In this document: piece by piece, positions 10,535-20,282 of the stretch
How positions within the stretch are numbered: position 1 is the first letter of the stretch
Layout of the letters: the number at the start of each line of letters is the position of its first letter
Assembly: GCF_010975035.1 (NCBI RefSeq)
Contig: NZ_JAAIUV010000005.1
Coordinates: forward strand, 85,653-149,652
Source of the DNA: Neobacillus thermocopriae
GTDB lineage: Bacteria > Bacillota > Bacilli > Bacillales > Cytobacillaceae
Reading direction: 5' to 3'
Length of the DNA stretch: 64,000 bases
Position numbers and translations under genes: made by a program
The notes under the pieces: generated by a model
Seen by the model: only the letters and a program-made list of their open reading frames with translations
Told to the model about the DNA's origin: nothing
The model's database searches: none

Positions 10535-11911
10535 ATGAATGTTGTACTCATTATATTTGGCATCATTCTTATATGGCTATTATTGGATTTCAACTTGGGA
10601 CGAAGGAAGCATCTTTCTACTCTAAGGAAGATGGAAAGCCCCATCTTGCACGGCGAATTTAAAATTTTTTCAAGGGGCAAAGATTTATTTAGAGATTTTT
10701 TTACGGAGCTTCGGAGAGCAGAAAAACATATCCATGTGTTGTTTTATATTGTAAAAGAGGATTCATTCAGTCAAGAATTTCTTGAGATTTTAAAAGAAAA
10801 AGCTAAGGAGGGCGTAGAAGTTCGTTTGATACTCGACCGCCTTGGTAGCTGGAAGGTGAAAAAAAACACGATAAAATCGCTAAGAAAAGCAGGTGTACAA
10901 TGTGCTTTTATTAACAAAGTCAAACTGCCATTTCTGTTCTATTCTTCCCAAGTACGAAATCACCGTAAAATAACGGTTATTGATGGAAGAATTGGCTATC
11001 TTGGCGGATTTAACATTGGCGCAGAATATATTGACCTAGATCCTAAGTTAAGTCCTTGGCGTGATTATCATCTTAAAATCACAGGTGAAGGTGTCCATTT
11101 TTTGCAGCAAGAGTTTTTAGTGGATTGGCAGCAATGTACTGGAATTCAAATGCTTCCTCCTATTACACCTTCACAGGAGGGAGAGAAAAACTCTCAAACC
11201 TTTAATGTTCCTGAAAGTATCCGAGTAGATCATCACGGATGGGGATTAGCTGAAGCAGCTGTTGAATTTTACGGAGGGGAAAAAGAAACCCATACATCGA
11301 TAAAAGAGGCAACCAAGCATCCCTTGGTTCAAATGGAAGGCCACCTAGATTATTTTCCTGAACTACCGAAGGGGAAAATCCCACATCAAATTATGTCAAC
11401 AGAAGCTTTTCAACTAGAGGAAATGTTTATCCGCCTCATTCAGGAGGCTGAAAAATCTATTATCATTGGGACTCCTTATTTTATACCAGGTAAAAGAATC
11501 ATGAAGGAATTGCTGAAGGCAATCCAAAAAGGTGTACACTTAACCATCTTAGTCCCATTTGTTTCTGATCATATTCTTGTTCAAGAAGCTTCTTACCGCT
11601 ATTTACGACCGCTACTTCAAGCTGGAGCTATCGTCTATCAATTTGAAAATGGTTTTTACCACGCTAAAGCCTTGGTGATTGACAATAAAATCTGTGACCT
11701 AGGTACCGCCAACTTTGACAAACGTAGCCTATATTTAAACAAAGAAATCAATTGCTATATCTATGATCCGGCATTTATTGATCAAGTTAAACAAGTCATC
11801 CAAAAAGACATTCAAGACTCGAAACGACTGACACTTGAAACACTTAATCAACCGAACCTTGCTAGAACGATCAAAGAAAAACTTGCAGGAGCCATTTCTT
11901 ACTTTTTATAA
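10535..11911 (+). CDS. clsB: Cardiolipin synthase, PLD family (ClsB/YwjE-like)
   Basis: Phospholipase-D-fold enzyme joining phosphatidylglycerol units to cardiolipin at the membrane. I start it at 10535 (MNVVLIIFGIILIWLLLDF), after GGGGAAG; this gives 458 residues with one N-terminal membrane segment. Two HKD motifs are clear: NHRKITVIDGRIGYLGGFN and YHAKALVIDNKICDLGTANF. The end LAGAISYFL matches YwjE as I recall it. A charged linker of roughly 55-60 residues (about residues 215-275, from PPITPSQEG to GKIPHQ) lies between the halves and appears to be absent from B. subtilis YwjE. Divergent from fadF, sharing the 190-nt intergenic region. Confidence 0.88.
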   Translation: MNVVLIIFGIILIWLLLDFNLGRRKHLSTLRKMESPILHGEFKIFSRGKDLFRDFFTELRRAEKHIHVLFYIVKEDSFSQEFLEILKEKAKEGVEVRLILDRLGSWKVKKNTIKSLRKAGVQCAFINKVKLPFLFYSSQVRNHRKITVIDGRIGYLGGFNIGAEYIDLDPKLSPWRDYHLKITGEGVHFLQQEFLVDWQQCTGIQMLPPITPSQEGEKNSQTFNVPESIRVDHHGWGLAEAAVEFYGGEKETHTSIKEATKHPLVQMEGHLDYFPELPKGKIPHQIMSTEAFQLEEMFIRLIQEAEKSIIIGTPYFIPGKRIMKELLKAIQKGVHLTILVPFVSDHILVQEASYRYLRPLLQAGAIVYQFENGFYHAKALVIDNKICDLGTANFDKRSLYLNKEINCYIYDPAFIDQVKQVIQKDIQDSKRLTLETLNQPNLARTIKEKLAGAISYFL

Positions 11912-11914
11912 AAT

Positions 11915-11953
11915 GAAAAAAGTCTCCGGAAACAATTCTCGGAGACTTTTTTA
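11915..11953. terminator. Bidirectional terminator between clsB and sspH
   Basis: AAGTCTCCG and CGGAGACTT form a 9-bp stem around an 11-nt loop, flanked by A-run and T-run. It serves the convergent clsB and sspH and touches the sspH stop codon. Confidence 0.9.
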
Positions 11954-12130
11954 CTCTTCAATTAAATTTAAAACAGGCACATCCTGTTCATGTTCCGGGT
12001 TCTTTCTCGAATAAATCCGAGCCATTTTCGTCTTTTCGTCTACATGTTGAATAATAACCGGGGTACCTTGATAAGTCACGTTAATCATATCAGCAGATTC
12101 AAGAATTTCCTTCGCTCTTCCTACATTCAT
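11951..12130 (-). CDS. sspH: H-type small acid-soluble spore protein
   Basis: A 59-residue SASP (MNVGRAKEILESADMINVTY...) that coats or stabilises the spore core. The ATG at 12130 has GAGGAGTGG about 9 nt upstream; a longer in-frame extension lacks one. The length and the RAKEILES and TYQGTPVIIQHVDE segments match the SspH family. Expected expression is in the forespore under sigma-G by family knowledge; I could not assign a promoter. Confidence 0.9.
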   Translation of the reverse strand: MNVGRAKEILESADMINVTYQGTPVIIQHVDEKTKMARIYSRKNPEHEQDVPVLNLIEE

Positions 12131-12269
12131 TTGTTCGGTCCACTCCTCATTGATTATTACCTTATTATTATTTACATTTTTTGGATTTGCATTCATTTAT
12201 ATTAAGCCTTTTATACACTCTAATGCCCAATAGAATGTGATGGAGGAATAGTACCGAGATCTATGAAAA

Positions 12270-12297
12270 ATAAAAAAAGGCCCCGGTATCGGGACCT
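12270..12297 (-). terminator. argS terminator
   Basis: On the minus strand AGGTCCC pairs with GGGGCCT (one G-U) and is followed by a run of seven T. It lies just after the argS stop. Confidence 0.8.
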
Positions 12298-12303
12298 GTT
12301 CCA

Positions 12304-13974
12304 TTACATCCGCTCAGGAGCTGAAACTCCAATCAAGGAAAGTGCGTTCCGTAATGTAATTTGTACGGCCTGCACTAAGCCAAGACGTGCCTTTGTCCGA
12401 TCTGGAGCCTCGCTATCAAGTACTTTTTCAGCATTATAAAAACTGTGGAACGCAGAAGCCAATTCAAAAATATAATTTGTAATCCGGTGCGGTACCCGCT
12501 TCAATGCGGCTTCACCAACAACTGACGGGAATTCCCCTAACTTTTTCAATAAATCAATTTCTTTTTCCGAATGAATCATAGAGAAATCGGCACTAGAATT
12601 CACTGTAAATCCTTGCTCTTTGCCGGTACGCAAAATACTGCAAATCCTTGCATGGGCATATTGAGCATAGTAAACAGGGTTCTCATTCGACTGGGACACC
12701 GCCAAATCCAAGTCAAAATCCATATGGGTATCCGAACTACGCATCGCAAAGAAGTAACGTGTCGCATCGAGGCCGACCTCATCAACCAAATCCCGCATCG
12801 TTACTGCCTTTCCGGTCCGCTTACTCATCTTCATTTTCTCACCATTTTTATATAAATGGACAAGCTGAATGATTTCAACCTCAAGTGCCTCACGGTCATA
12901 ACCAAGGGCTTCAATAGCCGCTTTCATCCGAGGGATATATCCATGGTGATCGGCACCCCAAATATTGATTAACTTTTCAAAACCGCGTTCAAGTTTGTCC
13001 TTATGGTAAGCAATGTCCGGTGTCAAATAGGTGTAAGAACCATCCTGCTTAATTAGGACGCGATCCTTGTCATCACCTAGCTCTGTTGAACGAAACCATG
13101 TTGCCCCGTCTTGCTCATAAACATATCCTCTCTCCCGCAGTGCGGCTAGTGCAGCGTCAATTTTTCCATTTTCGTAAAGGGAAGTTTCAGAATACCAAAC
13201 ATCAAAATGGACACGGAAATCCTCCAAATCCTTTTGTAGCTTTTCCATTTCATATTTCAACCCATACTTACGGAAAAATTCGAACCGCTCTTCTTCCGAT
13301 ACATTTACATATTTGTCACCAAATTCTTCAGCAAGCCGCTTTCCAATTTCAACAATATCTGCTCCATGGTAACCATCTGCCGGCATCTCTTTCTCCAAAC
13401 CAAGAGCTTGAAAATAACGAGCCTCCACCGATAAAGCCAAATTATTAATCTGGTTCCCAGCATCATTGATATAGTATTCCCGAGATACATCATATCCTGC
13501 CTTAGCTAAAATATTGCAAAGTGAATCACCTACCGCAGCACCACGGGCATGCCCCAAATGAAGATCCCCAGTCGGGTTAGCAGACACAAATTCCACTTGA
13601 ATTTTTTGACCGCCACCGACCGTTGTTTCACCATAGCGCTCTCCGGCTTCTAAGATGGTAGGGATCAGATCAGTCAAATAAGAGTTATTCATATAGAAAT
13701 TGATGAACCCAGGCCCTGCTAACTCAATTTTTTCAATGGATGCCTTCGAACGGTCAAAGTTGGCGATTAGCTCCTCCGCAATGACTCTCGGTGCCTTTTT
13801 GGCCACACGCGCCAACTGCATAGCCATATTTGTTGAGTAGTCACCATGCGCTTTTTCCTTTGGTGTCTCCAGGATTACGTTTGGAATCTGCTCTTCGGTA
13901 GCAAGTCCCGCCTTTAGCACTGCTGCACGAATCTCATCTTTTATTTTACTTTGGACTTGTTCAACTATATTCAT
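12304..13974 (-). CDS. argS: Arginyl-tRNA synthetase
   Basis: Class I synthetase charging tRNA-Arg in the cytoplasm. 556 residues, the usual size. The HIGH-type motif reads [14 protein letters not shown] at about residue 135, the KMSK-type motif reads KMSKRTGK at ~380, and the N-terminal Add1 and C-terminal DALR anticodon domains are present (C-terminus ends [11 protein letters not shown]). Its ATG overlaps the ywiB stop as ATGA, so the two are translationally coupled. No T-box leader is visible; expression comes from the ywiB promoter. Confidence 0.97.
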   Translation of the reverse strand: MNIVEQVQSKIKDEIRAAVLKAGLATEEQIPNVILETPKEKAHGDYSTNMAMQLARVAKKAPRVIAEELIANFDRSKASIEKIELAGPGFINFYMNNSYLTDLIPTILEAGERYGETTVGGGQKIQVEFVSANPTGDLHLGHARGAAVGDSLCNILAKAGYDVSREYYINDAGNQINNLALSVEARYFQALGLEKEMPADGYHGADIVEIGKRLAEEFGDKYVNVSEEERFEFFRKYGLKYEMEKLQKDLEDFRVHFDVWYSETSLYENGKIDAALAALRERGYVYEQDGATWFRSTELGDDKDRVLIKQDGSYTYLTPDIAYHKDKLERGFEKLINIWGADHHGYIPRMKAAIEALGYDREALEVEIIQLVHLYKNGEKMKMSKRTGKAVTMRDLVDEVGLDATRYFFAMRSSDTHMDFDLDLAVSQSNENPVYYAQYAHARICSILRTGKEQGFTVNSSADFSMIHSEKEIDLLKKLGEFPSVVGEAALKRVPHRITNYIFELASAFHSFYNAEKVLDSEAPDRTKARLGLVQAVQITLRNALSLIGVSAPERM

Positions 13975-14384
13975 TTTGTGTGCTCCTCCTGAAAACTAAT
14001 TTCTAACTGGTATGTACCCGCAGGTTCGCCCTGCATTTCAAAATCATAAACAATGTGGAGTTGGCCCTTGTTTTTTTCAAATGAAAAATCCAACTTTCTG
14101 GCCAAGGTTGTTGTTTGAAACACCCCAAACGGCATTTGGTAACGGCCATTAAGCTTCCGATTTAATTGAAAAGGGAGTCGCATTTTAATCGCTCCGCTTC
14201 GTAAAATCAAGACTTCTTCCTTTGTCCATTTTACAATTGTCTTTACTGTTCCTTCCTCCATCACTTCGTCATATTGGAGGAAGGAGGCATTTTCCTTTCG
14301 AAAGAAACGGCCAAATACAAGTAACTCAATGGTCTCCTCTCGATCAATTGTTGTTTTTACCTTAATTTTTACAGGAATCTCCAT
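13971..14384 (-). CDS. ywiB: DUF1934 beta-barrel protein YwiB
   Basis: 137-residue cytoplasmic protein of the DUF1934 (YwiB) family, which has a calycin-like barrel. The opening [18 protein letters not shown] and the closing [17 protein letters not shown] are characteristic. AAGGACG precedes the ATG at moderate spacing. First gene of a two-gene unit with argS, the order found in B. subtilis. Function is unknown; the coupling to argS is the only contextual clue. Confidence 0.88.
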   Translation of the reverse strand: MEIPVKIKVKTTIDREETIELLVFGRFFRKENASFLQYDEVMEEGTVKTIVKWTKEEVLILRSGAIKMRLPFQLNRKLNGRYQMPFGVFQTTTLARKLDFSFEKNKGQLHIVYDFEMQGEPAGTYQLEISFQEEHTK

Positions 14385-14449
14385 CTTGCACGTCCTTATT
14401 TCGATCTAAATTCCTTCTAATATTCTTTATCCTTGACATACACCGTTTT

Positions 14450-14478
14450 ATTATAAACATGGAATGGCTCAAAATCAA
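14450..14478 (-). promoter_or_regulatory. ywiB-argS sigma-A promoter
   Basis: Minus strand TTGATT (14478-14473), 17-nt spacer, TATAAT (14455-14450). The -35 sits inside the T-tract of the upstream speB terminator, so termination and initiation signals are packed together. Confidence 0.7.
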
Positions 14479-14505
14479 AAAAAGCCCGCCCTCAGCCGGA
14501 CAGGC
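14474..14505 (-). terminator. speE-speB terminator
   Basis: Minus strand GCCTGTCC pairs with GGGCGGGC through two G-U pairs, followed by TTTTTTT. Located about 70 nt after the speB stop. Confidence 0.75.
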
Positions 14506-14572
14506 ATATTTTAGGAGGATCGTTCCTTCTGTTTTAATCATCACTTTGATAAAGGAACTAACCCTCTCACTA

Positions 14573-15445
14573 TTATTTCACCCAGCCTAAAAGCATTTCA
14601 CGAATTAATTTGCTTGCTGTGTTGACTGTTTGTTCAGATACATCATAGATTGGCGCAACTTCTACTAGATCCGCACCAACTACCTTCACTTCTGAACGGG
14701 CAATCTCATGAATAGAAGCAAGAAGTTCACGAGATGTAATACCACCTGCATCAACCGTACCCGTTCCTGGTGCATGGGCAGGATCTAGAACATCAATGTC
14801 AATGGTAACATAAACCGGACGTCCGGCAAGCTTTGGTAAAATTTCCTTTAACGGTTCGAGAACTTCGAACTTAGAAATATGCATGCCATTTTTCTTTGCC
14901 CACTCAAATTCTTCCTTCATTCCGGAACGAATACCGAAAGAATACACGTTTTGCGGCCCAATTAAATCCGCAATTTTACGGATTGGCGTGGAATGGGACA
15001 AAGGCTCGCCTTCATAATGCTCTCTTAAATCTGTATGGGCGTCCATATGAATAATCGCTAAATCTGGATATTTCTTATAGACAGCTTTCATCACTGGCCA
15101 AGAAACTAAATGTTCTCCACCCATACCTAGAGGAAATTTTCCTGCTGCAAGGACTTTGTCAACAAAATCCTCAATGATATCAAGGCTCTTTTGCGCATTT
15201 CCAAATGGCAGTGGGATATCACCCGCATCAAAGTATTTTACCTCTTCTAATTCACGGTCAAGATATGGGCTGTATTCCTCTAAACCAATAGAAACTTCGC
15301 GAATTCGCGCTGGACCAAAGCGTGACCCTGGGCGATAGCTTACCGTCCAATCCATTGGCATTCCATATAAAACAACTTGGCTTTCCTCAAAATTTGGGTG
15401 GCTCTTTATAAACACATTCCCTGAATATGCTTCATCAAAACGCAT
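14573..15445 (-). CDS. speB: Agmatinase
   Basis: Hydrolyses agmatine to putrescine and urea. 290 residues of the ureohydrolase fold with the binuclear manganese ligands visible in GGEHLVSWP (~110), MDAHTDLREHYEG (~135) and DIDVLDPAHAPGTG (~215). It lies 118 nt downstream of speE on the same strand, giving the standard Bacillus speE-speB pair; putrescine made here is the substrate of SpeE. A terminator follows. Confidence 0.96.
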   Translation of the reverse strand: MRFDEAYSGNVFIKSHPNFEESQVVLYGMPMDWTVSYRPGSRFGPARIREVSIGLEEYSPYLDRELEEVKYFDAGDIPLPFGNAQKSLDIIEDFVDKVLAAGKFPLGMGGEHLVSWPVMKAVYKKYPDLAIIHMDAHTDLREHYEGEPLSHSTPIRKIADLIGPQNVYSFGIRSGMKEEFEWAKKNGMHISKFEVLEPLKEILPKLAGRPVYVTIDIDVLDPAHAPGTGTVDAGGITSRELLASIHEIARSEVKVVGADLVEVAPIYDVSEQTVNTASKLIREMLLGWVK

Positions 15446-15563
15446 CCAAACTCCTCGCTTTCTATTTCATTTTTAAAAGGGGCAATGTTGAACTTCTTGG
15501 ACGTGAGCTCAAGAAATCCTTTCCCTTTACACACTACCCCTCAATCAAAGGACAGAAACCTCT

Positions 15564-16394
15564 TTATTTAAGTAAATCTCCAACAAATTTTGGCAATACA
15601 AAGCAAGCTTTGTGTAATTCTTTTGTGTAATATTTCGTTTCGATTTCGTGGAAACGGTCATCACTAACTTCTAGTGGATCGTATTTCTTAGAACCGATCG
15701 TGAATGCCCACATACCGCTTGGATAAGTTGGGATATTCGCTACATACAAACGAGTAATTGGGAAGATTTCGCGTACATCACGTTGCACGTTGCGAATTAA
15801 ATCTGCCTTAAACCATGGGTTATCAGACTGCGCAACAAAAATTCCATCTTCCTTTAATGCTTTCGCAATTCCCGCATAAAAACCTTTTGTAAACAGATTT
15901 ACTGCAGGACCAACCGGCTCTGTTGAATCAACCATGATTACATCATACTCATTTTCACTTTTTGCAATATGCATGAAACCGTCATCTACACGGACTTCCA
16001 CACGCGGGTCATCCAATTTACCTGCAATCTCAGGTAAGAACTTCTTCGAATACTCAATTACTTTTCCATCTATATCGACAAGCGTTGCTTTTTTTACGCT
16101 TGGGTGCTTTAACACTTCGCGAATTACTCCGCCGTCACCGCCACCGACAACGAGAACTTGCTCTGGATTTGGATGAGTAAATAATGGCACGTGAGCTACC
16201 ATTTCATGATAGACAAACTCATCCTTTACAGACGTCATAACCATGCCATCAAGTAGCAGCATGTTTCCCCATTCCGCTGTTTCTACCATTTCTAGCTTTT
16301 GAAACTCCGTTTGTTCTGTATGTAAAGTCTTATTTACTTTCATTGTAATACCAAAGTTTTCTGTTTGTTTCTCAGTAAACCATAATCCAGCCAT
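15564..16394 (-). CDS. speE: Spermidine synthase
   Basis: Transfers aminopropyl from decarboxylated S-adenosylmethionine to putrescine. The start at 16394 ([15 protein letters not shown]) has GGAAG upstream and gives 276 residues, the B. subtilis length. Motifs: [16 protein letters not shown] (nucleotide site, ~85), [13 protein letters not shown], and [11 protein letters not shown] with the catalytic Asp (~160). Transcribed with speB from a promoter at 16496-16524. Confidence 0.96.
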   Translation of the reverse strand: MAGLWFTEKQTENFGITMKVNKTLHTEQTEFQKLEMVETAEWGNMLLLDGMVMTSVKDEFVYHEMVAHVPLFTHPNPEQVLVVGGGDGGVIREVLKHPSVKKATLVDIDGKVIEYSKKFLPEIAGKLDDPRVEVRVDDGFMHIAKSENEYDVIMVDSTEPVGPAVNLFTKGFYAGIAKALKEDGIFVAQSDNPWFKADLIRNVQRDVREIFPITRLYVANIPTYPSGMWAFTIGSKKYDPLEVSDDRFHEIETKYYTKELHKACFVLPKFVGDLLK

Positions 16395-16495
16395 TTTTCC
16401 ATCTTCCTTTCTCATTTTTTTCTAATAATAAAACTGCTGAATCAGTCTAATGCTTTTCGTATTTTTTCCAGTATAAATATCGAAAACACTTCAAT

Positions 16496-16524
16496 TTTAT
16501 ACTACCCAAACTATTGAATTACAA
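16496..16524 (-). promoter_or_regulatory. speE sigma-A promoter
   Basis: Minus strand TTGTAA (16524-16519), 17-nt spacer, TATAAA (16501-16496). Leader about 95 nt. Confidence 0.6.
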
Positions 16525-16579
16525 ACACACGAAAAAGTCTAGTAAAAACTAAAGAAATATTTCAAATTTCATCAATTCA

Positions 16580-16671
16580 TGTTTAAAATCTCTCTATTTT
16601 TTCAATACTATTACTATCCAATTTTTTCTAACAAGAAAAAGCGCACGATCAAATGGTGACCGGGCGCTTTT
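16580..16671 (+). promoter_or_regulatory. pbpG leader: possible forespore promoter and terminator-like hairpin
   Basis: TGTTTA (16580-16585), 18-nt spacer, AATACTA (16604-16610) loosely resembles a sigma-G/F promoter, in line with forespore expression of pbpG in B. subtilis. Downstream AAAAGCGC (16637-16644) and GCGCTTTT (16664-16671) form an 8-bp stem ending just before the coding start. Both readings are tentative. Confidence 0.35.
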
Positions 16672-16689
16672 ATGGTGGGGGGAACCAAT

Positions 16690-18750
16690 GTGGAAATCAT
16701 GACTGACCATGGGTTTCGAAAAACAATAAAAATCTTACGTGCGCTGTTGTTCATTAGTTTAATAGGAATGATTGGAGCACTCCTTTTCTTCGTCGGTATC
16801 CTTACTTATGCTAAAATACTTGGACCACCAACACTAGCGGTTCCGCAGTCGACCTTGATCTTCGCCGATGACGGTACCCTAATTGGGGAAAGCCACAATG
16901 GTCAAAAGCGGTACTGGGTGAAATTAGATAATATCTCAAAGGACCTTGTAAATGCGACGATTTCCATTGAAGATAAAAACTTTTACGAGCATCACGGTTT
17001 TGATTACAAACGTATCGGAGGGGCAGTCCTCGCTGATATTCAAGCATTTGCCAAGGTACAAGGGGCCAGCACCATCACGCAACAATATGCGCGAAATCTA
17101 TTTCTTAAACACGAGAAAACATGGACACGCAAACTCAGCGAGGCTTTTTATACCATTCGTCTCGAAATGAATTATTCAAAAAAAGAAATTCTAGAAGGCT
17201 ACTTAAATACAATCTATTACGGCAACGGCGCCTATGGTATAGAAGCGGCGAGCCAATATTATTTTGGAAAAAAAGCCTCGGAATTAAATCTGGCAGAAGC
17301 AAGTCTACTTGCCGGTATTCCAAAGGGGCCCAACATTTATGCACCAACAAGCTCCATGGAAAACGCCAAAACCCGTCAGAAAATCATTTTACAGAGCATG
17401 GTCAATGATGGTTTTATTTCCAAAAATCAGGCCGAGACTGCTGCAGCACAGCCGCTTACAATTGTAGGTAAACATACGACACCAAAAGTGAAAATTGCAC
17501 CCTATTTTCAGGATGCAGTAAAAAACGCCCTTAAAAATCAACTGAATTTAGATGATCGAACCATTGCGCTAGGTGGCTTAAAAGTCTACACAACACTCGA
17601 TCTGAAGCAGCAAAAAAAGGCCGAGGAGCAAATTGCTCAAGTGGTGAATGAGTCATCAGAAATTCAAGTCGGCTTAATTGCCATGAATCCGAAAAACGGT
17701 CATGTCAAAGCGATGGTTGGTGGTAGAGATTATGAGAAAAGTCCATTTAACCGTGCTGTTCAAGCCATCCGCCAGCCAGGCTCTACGATTAAACCGATTC
17801 TTTATTATGCTGCCCTAGAACACGGATTCACACCTTCCTCAACGATGAGAAGTGAATATACAACGTTTCATTTTGATAACGGCCAGGCTGATTACACGCC
17901 ACATAATTTTAATAACAAGTATGCTAACGACGAAATTACTCTCGCCCAGGCACTCGCGGTTTCTGATAATATTTTTGCCGTGAAAACTCATCTTTTTCTG
18001 GGAGAAGGGACATTGATTGAAACAGCAAAAAAATTTGGCCTGTCCACGAAAATGAAGGATGTCCCATCACTAGCTCTGGGTACTTCTGGAGTTCGGGTTA
18101 TTGAAATGGCAAACGCCTACAGTATGTTTGCTAATGGTGGCAACAAGGTTCATCCAACATTAATTACAAGAGTCGAAGATTCAAACGGCAATATTATCTT
18201 TGAAAAAGAAGAAACAAAAGAAAAAGTATTGGATGAAGCGAAAGCATTTGTCATGACGCATATGATGACCGGTGTGTTCGACCCGAAGCTAAACGGTTAT
18301 ACCAAGGTGACAGGAAGCACCATCCTCAAAGACTTAACCCGCCCCTATGCTGGTAAATCGGGTTCCACAGAAACGGACAGCTGGATGATCGGTTTTGCCC
18401 CACAGCTCGTTACCGCTGTTTGGGTGGGGTACGATGCCAGTAAGCCGATTGAGATACCGGAGGAAAAGTCATACGCAAAAAAAATTTGGGCTAAGTTCAT
18501 GGAGGCAGCCCTTGACGGCAAATCCGTACGAGCCTTTAAACCTCCTAAAGAAGGCGTGGTCGGCCTTTATGTCAATCCGGCCAACGGCAAACTAGCGACA
18601 AAAGATTGTCCAATTCGTCGCTTAACTTATTACATCGAAGGAACCGAACCGACCGAATACTGTACCGAACATATTGGTCATAAGGATAAAAAGAATGAAG
18701 GAAAAGAAAAGAAAATCCCATGGTATAAACGAATTATGCCATGGAGCTAA
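16690..18750 (+). CDS. pbpG: Class A penicillin-binding protein PbpG
   Basis: Bifunctional peptidoglycan glycosyltransferase/transpeptidase, needed in spore cortex synthesis in B. subtilis. I prefer the GTG at 16690, 7 nt after GGGGGG; the product of ~686 residues then starts MEIMTDHG, parallel to B. subtilis PbpG. One N-terminal membrane segment precedes the transglycosylase domain with IEDKNFYEHHGFD (~residue 95), GASTITQQYARN and the KEILEGYLNTIYYG motif. The transpeptidase has the active serine in QPGSTIKP (~360), SDN in AVSDNIFAVK, and the KTG-equivalent GKSGSTETDSW. Faces away from speE, followed by a strong terminator. Confidence 0.93.
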   Translation: MEIMTDHGFRKTIKILRALLFISLIGMIGALLFFVGILTYAKILGPPTLAVPQSTLIFADDGTLIGESHNGQKRYWVKLDNISKDLVNATISIEDKNFYEHHGFDYKRIGGAVLADIQAFAKVQGASTITQQYARNLFLKHEKTWTRKLSEAFYTIRLEMNYSKKEILEGYLNTIYYGNGAYGIEAASQYYFGKKASELNLAEASLLAGIPKGPNIYAPTSSMENAKTRQKIILQSMVNDGFISKNQAETAAAQPLTIVGKHTTPKVKIAPYFQDAVKNALKNQLNLDDRTIALGGLKVYTTLDLKQQKKAEEQIAQVVNESSEIQVGLIAMNPKNGHVKAMVGGRDYEKSPFNRAVQAIRQPGSTIKPILYYAALEHGFTPSSTMRSEYTTFHFDNGQADYTPHNFNNKYANDEITLAQALAVSDNIFAVKTHLFLGEGTLIETAKKFGLSTKMKDVPSLALGTSGVRVIEMANAYSMFANGGNKVHPTLITRVEDSNGNIIFEKEETKEKVLDEAKAFVMTHMMTGVFDPKLNGYTKVTGSTILKDLTRPYAGKSGSTETDSWMIGFAPQLVTAVWVGYDASKPIEIPEEKSYAKKIWAKFMEAALDGKSVRAFKPPKEGVVGLYVNPANGKLATKDCPIRRLTYYIEGTEPTEYCTEHIGHKDKKNEGKEKKIPWYKRIMPWS

Positions 18751-18789
18751 ACAGTTCTCGAAGTCGACGATTTCCTTTCTTATCTTACG

Positions 18790-18821
18790 AAAAAAGCTCC
18801 GGGTTGCCCCGGAGCTTTTTT
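18790..18821. terminator. Bidirectional terminator after pbpG
   Basis: GCTCCGGG and CCCGGAGC form an 8-bp stem with a 4-nt loop, flanked by A6 and T6. It serves pbpG and the convergent ywhD. Confidence 0.92.
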
Positions 18822-18920
18822 CTGTCCTAGTCTTACAGTGTGCTCACACTGATTTTATACTACCCATTTTTTAAGAAAACTACAAGAGATTCAAACTTTT
18901 TATTTTTGCAAAAAAATGAA

Positions 18921-19430
18921 TTAGACATCAAGCAAGCTTTTTTTCAGTTCATCAGAGGAGTTATTCCATAATTCTTCATTGTGGTTACGAAGGAATTCTC
19001 CAAGCACCCGCTTCGATTTTTCATCCATATGATCCACGATAATATGGCGCTTCAGCGACTTATCCATACGGTTCACATGCTCAGGCAGCGACTTATAGCC
19101 TCGGCGGATTTCACGATCGACAGTCATGTAACAAGCTGCTACTCCGGCATAATAAGGTCCTTCCTCGTTGCGGTCAATCGTCACCCAAACGAGCCAATAT
19201 GGCTTCCCATTTGGAACCTCATCCTGATTCGGCAAAAATTTAATACCCTTTTCAACAGCACTACGAGCATGCATCGCACCAATGTCAATTTCCGCTTCCC
19301 CTGCCTCGATATCAATAATAACCGGTGACACATTATCCAGGCTCAAAACTCCTTTACCAAAGCCCTTGTGTCCGTCCAAGGGATCATTTTTGATAATATT
19401 AAAACTCATCTTTTTCTTTTTTTCTTCCAT
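18921..19430 (-). CDS. ywhD: YwhD family protein
   Basis: 169-residue conserved Bacillus protein of unknown function. The start at 19430 (MEEKKKKMSFNIIKNDP) follows GGAGG with a long 12-nt spacing; an ATG 21 nt further in is also possible. Signature stretches are NDPLDGHKGFGKG, DIGAMHARSAVEKGI, YWLVWVTIDRNEEGPYYAG and REIRRGYKSLPEHVN. Cotranscribed after the site-2-type protease ywhC with a 17-nt gap, as in B. subtilis. No catalytic motif is recognisable. Confidence 0.87.
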   Translation of the reverse strand: MEEKKKKMSFNIIKNDPLDGHKGFGKGVLSLDNVSPVIIDIEAGEAEIDIGAMHARSAVEKGIKFLPNQDEVPNGKPYWLVWVTIDRNEEGPYYAGVAACYMTVDREIRRGYKSLPEHVNRMDKSLKRHIIVDHMDEKSKRVLGEFLRNHNEELWNNSSDELKKSLLDV

Positions 19431-19447
19431 AGATGTTTGAAACCTCC

Positions 19448-20098
19448 TTATAAAAACAAACCATAAAAAAAGTTGCTTAATCCTCCTAAAACCCAAGGAA
19501 CCACTATATTAAAGATTGGATGAATTGTGTACTGATCCAGTGGTGTGATTACTAAAATTAAAAAAATGAGAATTCCATACTGTTCATATTGTGTCATTTT
19601 TGCTCTTATCTCATTGGGCGCAAGGTCCTCAACAATTCGATACCCATCAAGTGGTGGAAATGGAAGAAGATTAAAGATAAACAACACCACATTCAGACTG
19701 ATAAATATCTCCAAAAAGGTGAAGAAATTTTCTGATGCTGGGATACCGAACCGATAAATGGATGCAGCAATGATAAAACCTATACTTGCCAATAACAGGT
19801 TACTCAGCGGTCCGGCTGCAGAAACAAGAATACCGGCTAGCCGTGGCTTTTTAAAGAAAAACCGGTTTACCGGCACTGGACGGGCCCAGCCAAACCCGGC
19901 TATAAAAATAAAAATCGTTCCAATCGGGTCAAGATGCTGAATCGGATTTAATGTCAATCTGCCTTGTTTTGCCGCCGTATGGTCACCAAATTTATATGCA
20001 ACATAGGCATGGGCGAATTCGTGAAGTGTAAAGGCAAACACAAGTGTAATTGCGACATAGGGAATCAGTTCTAATGGGTAGGCCAAAAATCGGTCCAA
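19448..20098 (-). CDS. ywhC: Site-2 protease family (M50) membrane metalloprotease YwhC
   Basis: 216-residue integral membrane protein. The zinc motif HEFAHAYVAYKFGD lies in the first membrane segment (~residue 25) and a second conserved block, NLLPFPPLDGYRIV, supplies the third metal ligand. About five hydrophobic segments are visible. Family knowledge places such minimal M50 proteins in intramembrane cleavage; the substrate here is unknown. First gene of the ywhC-ywhD pair; the start at 20098 has GGAGG-type sequence (AAAGGAGGAG) upstream. Confidence 0.9.
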   Translation of the reverse strand: MDRFLAYPLELIPYVAITLVFAFTLHEFAHAYVAYKFGDHTAAKQGRLTLNPIQHLDPIGTIFIFIAGFGWARPVPVNRFFFKKPRLAGILVSAAGPLSNLLLASIGFIIAASIYRFGIPASENFFTFLEIFISLNVVLFIFNLLPFPPLDGYRIVEDLAPNEIRAKMTQYEQYGILIFLILVITPLDQYTIHPIFNIVVPWVLGGLSNFFYGLFL

Positions 20099-20282
20099 AG
20101 GCGTTTCTCCTCCTTTATTCGCGAATCGCGTCTTCTCTCTATTTTACCATTTAGTATAACTGAAACTGGTTTGAAATAGAAAATCTTACGTGCTTCGGTT
20201 TCTTGCAGATTTTTGCAAATTGTGGAACACTATTAACCGTAAAGGACAGGCAAGCCTGATAAAATGGTAGGAGGACGATTTT

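Noticed and set aside
13086..13448. 120-codon plus-strand frame
   Set aside because: Antisense to argS between its conserved motifs; no ribosome site.
12304..14400. T-box or other riboswitch before ywiB-argS
   Set aside because: The leader is only ~60 nt from the promoter and has no T-box or specifier-loop features.
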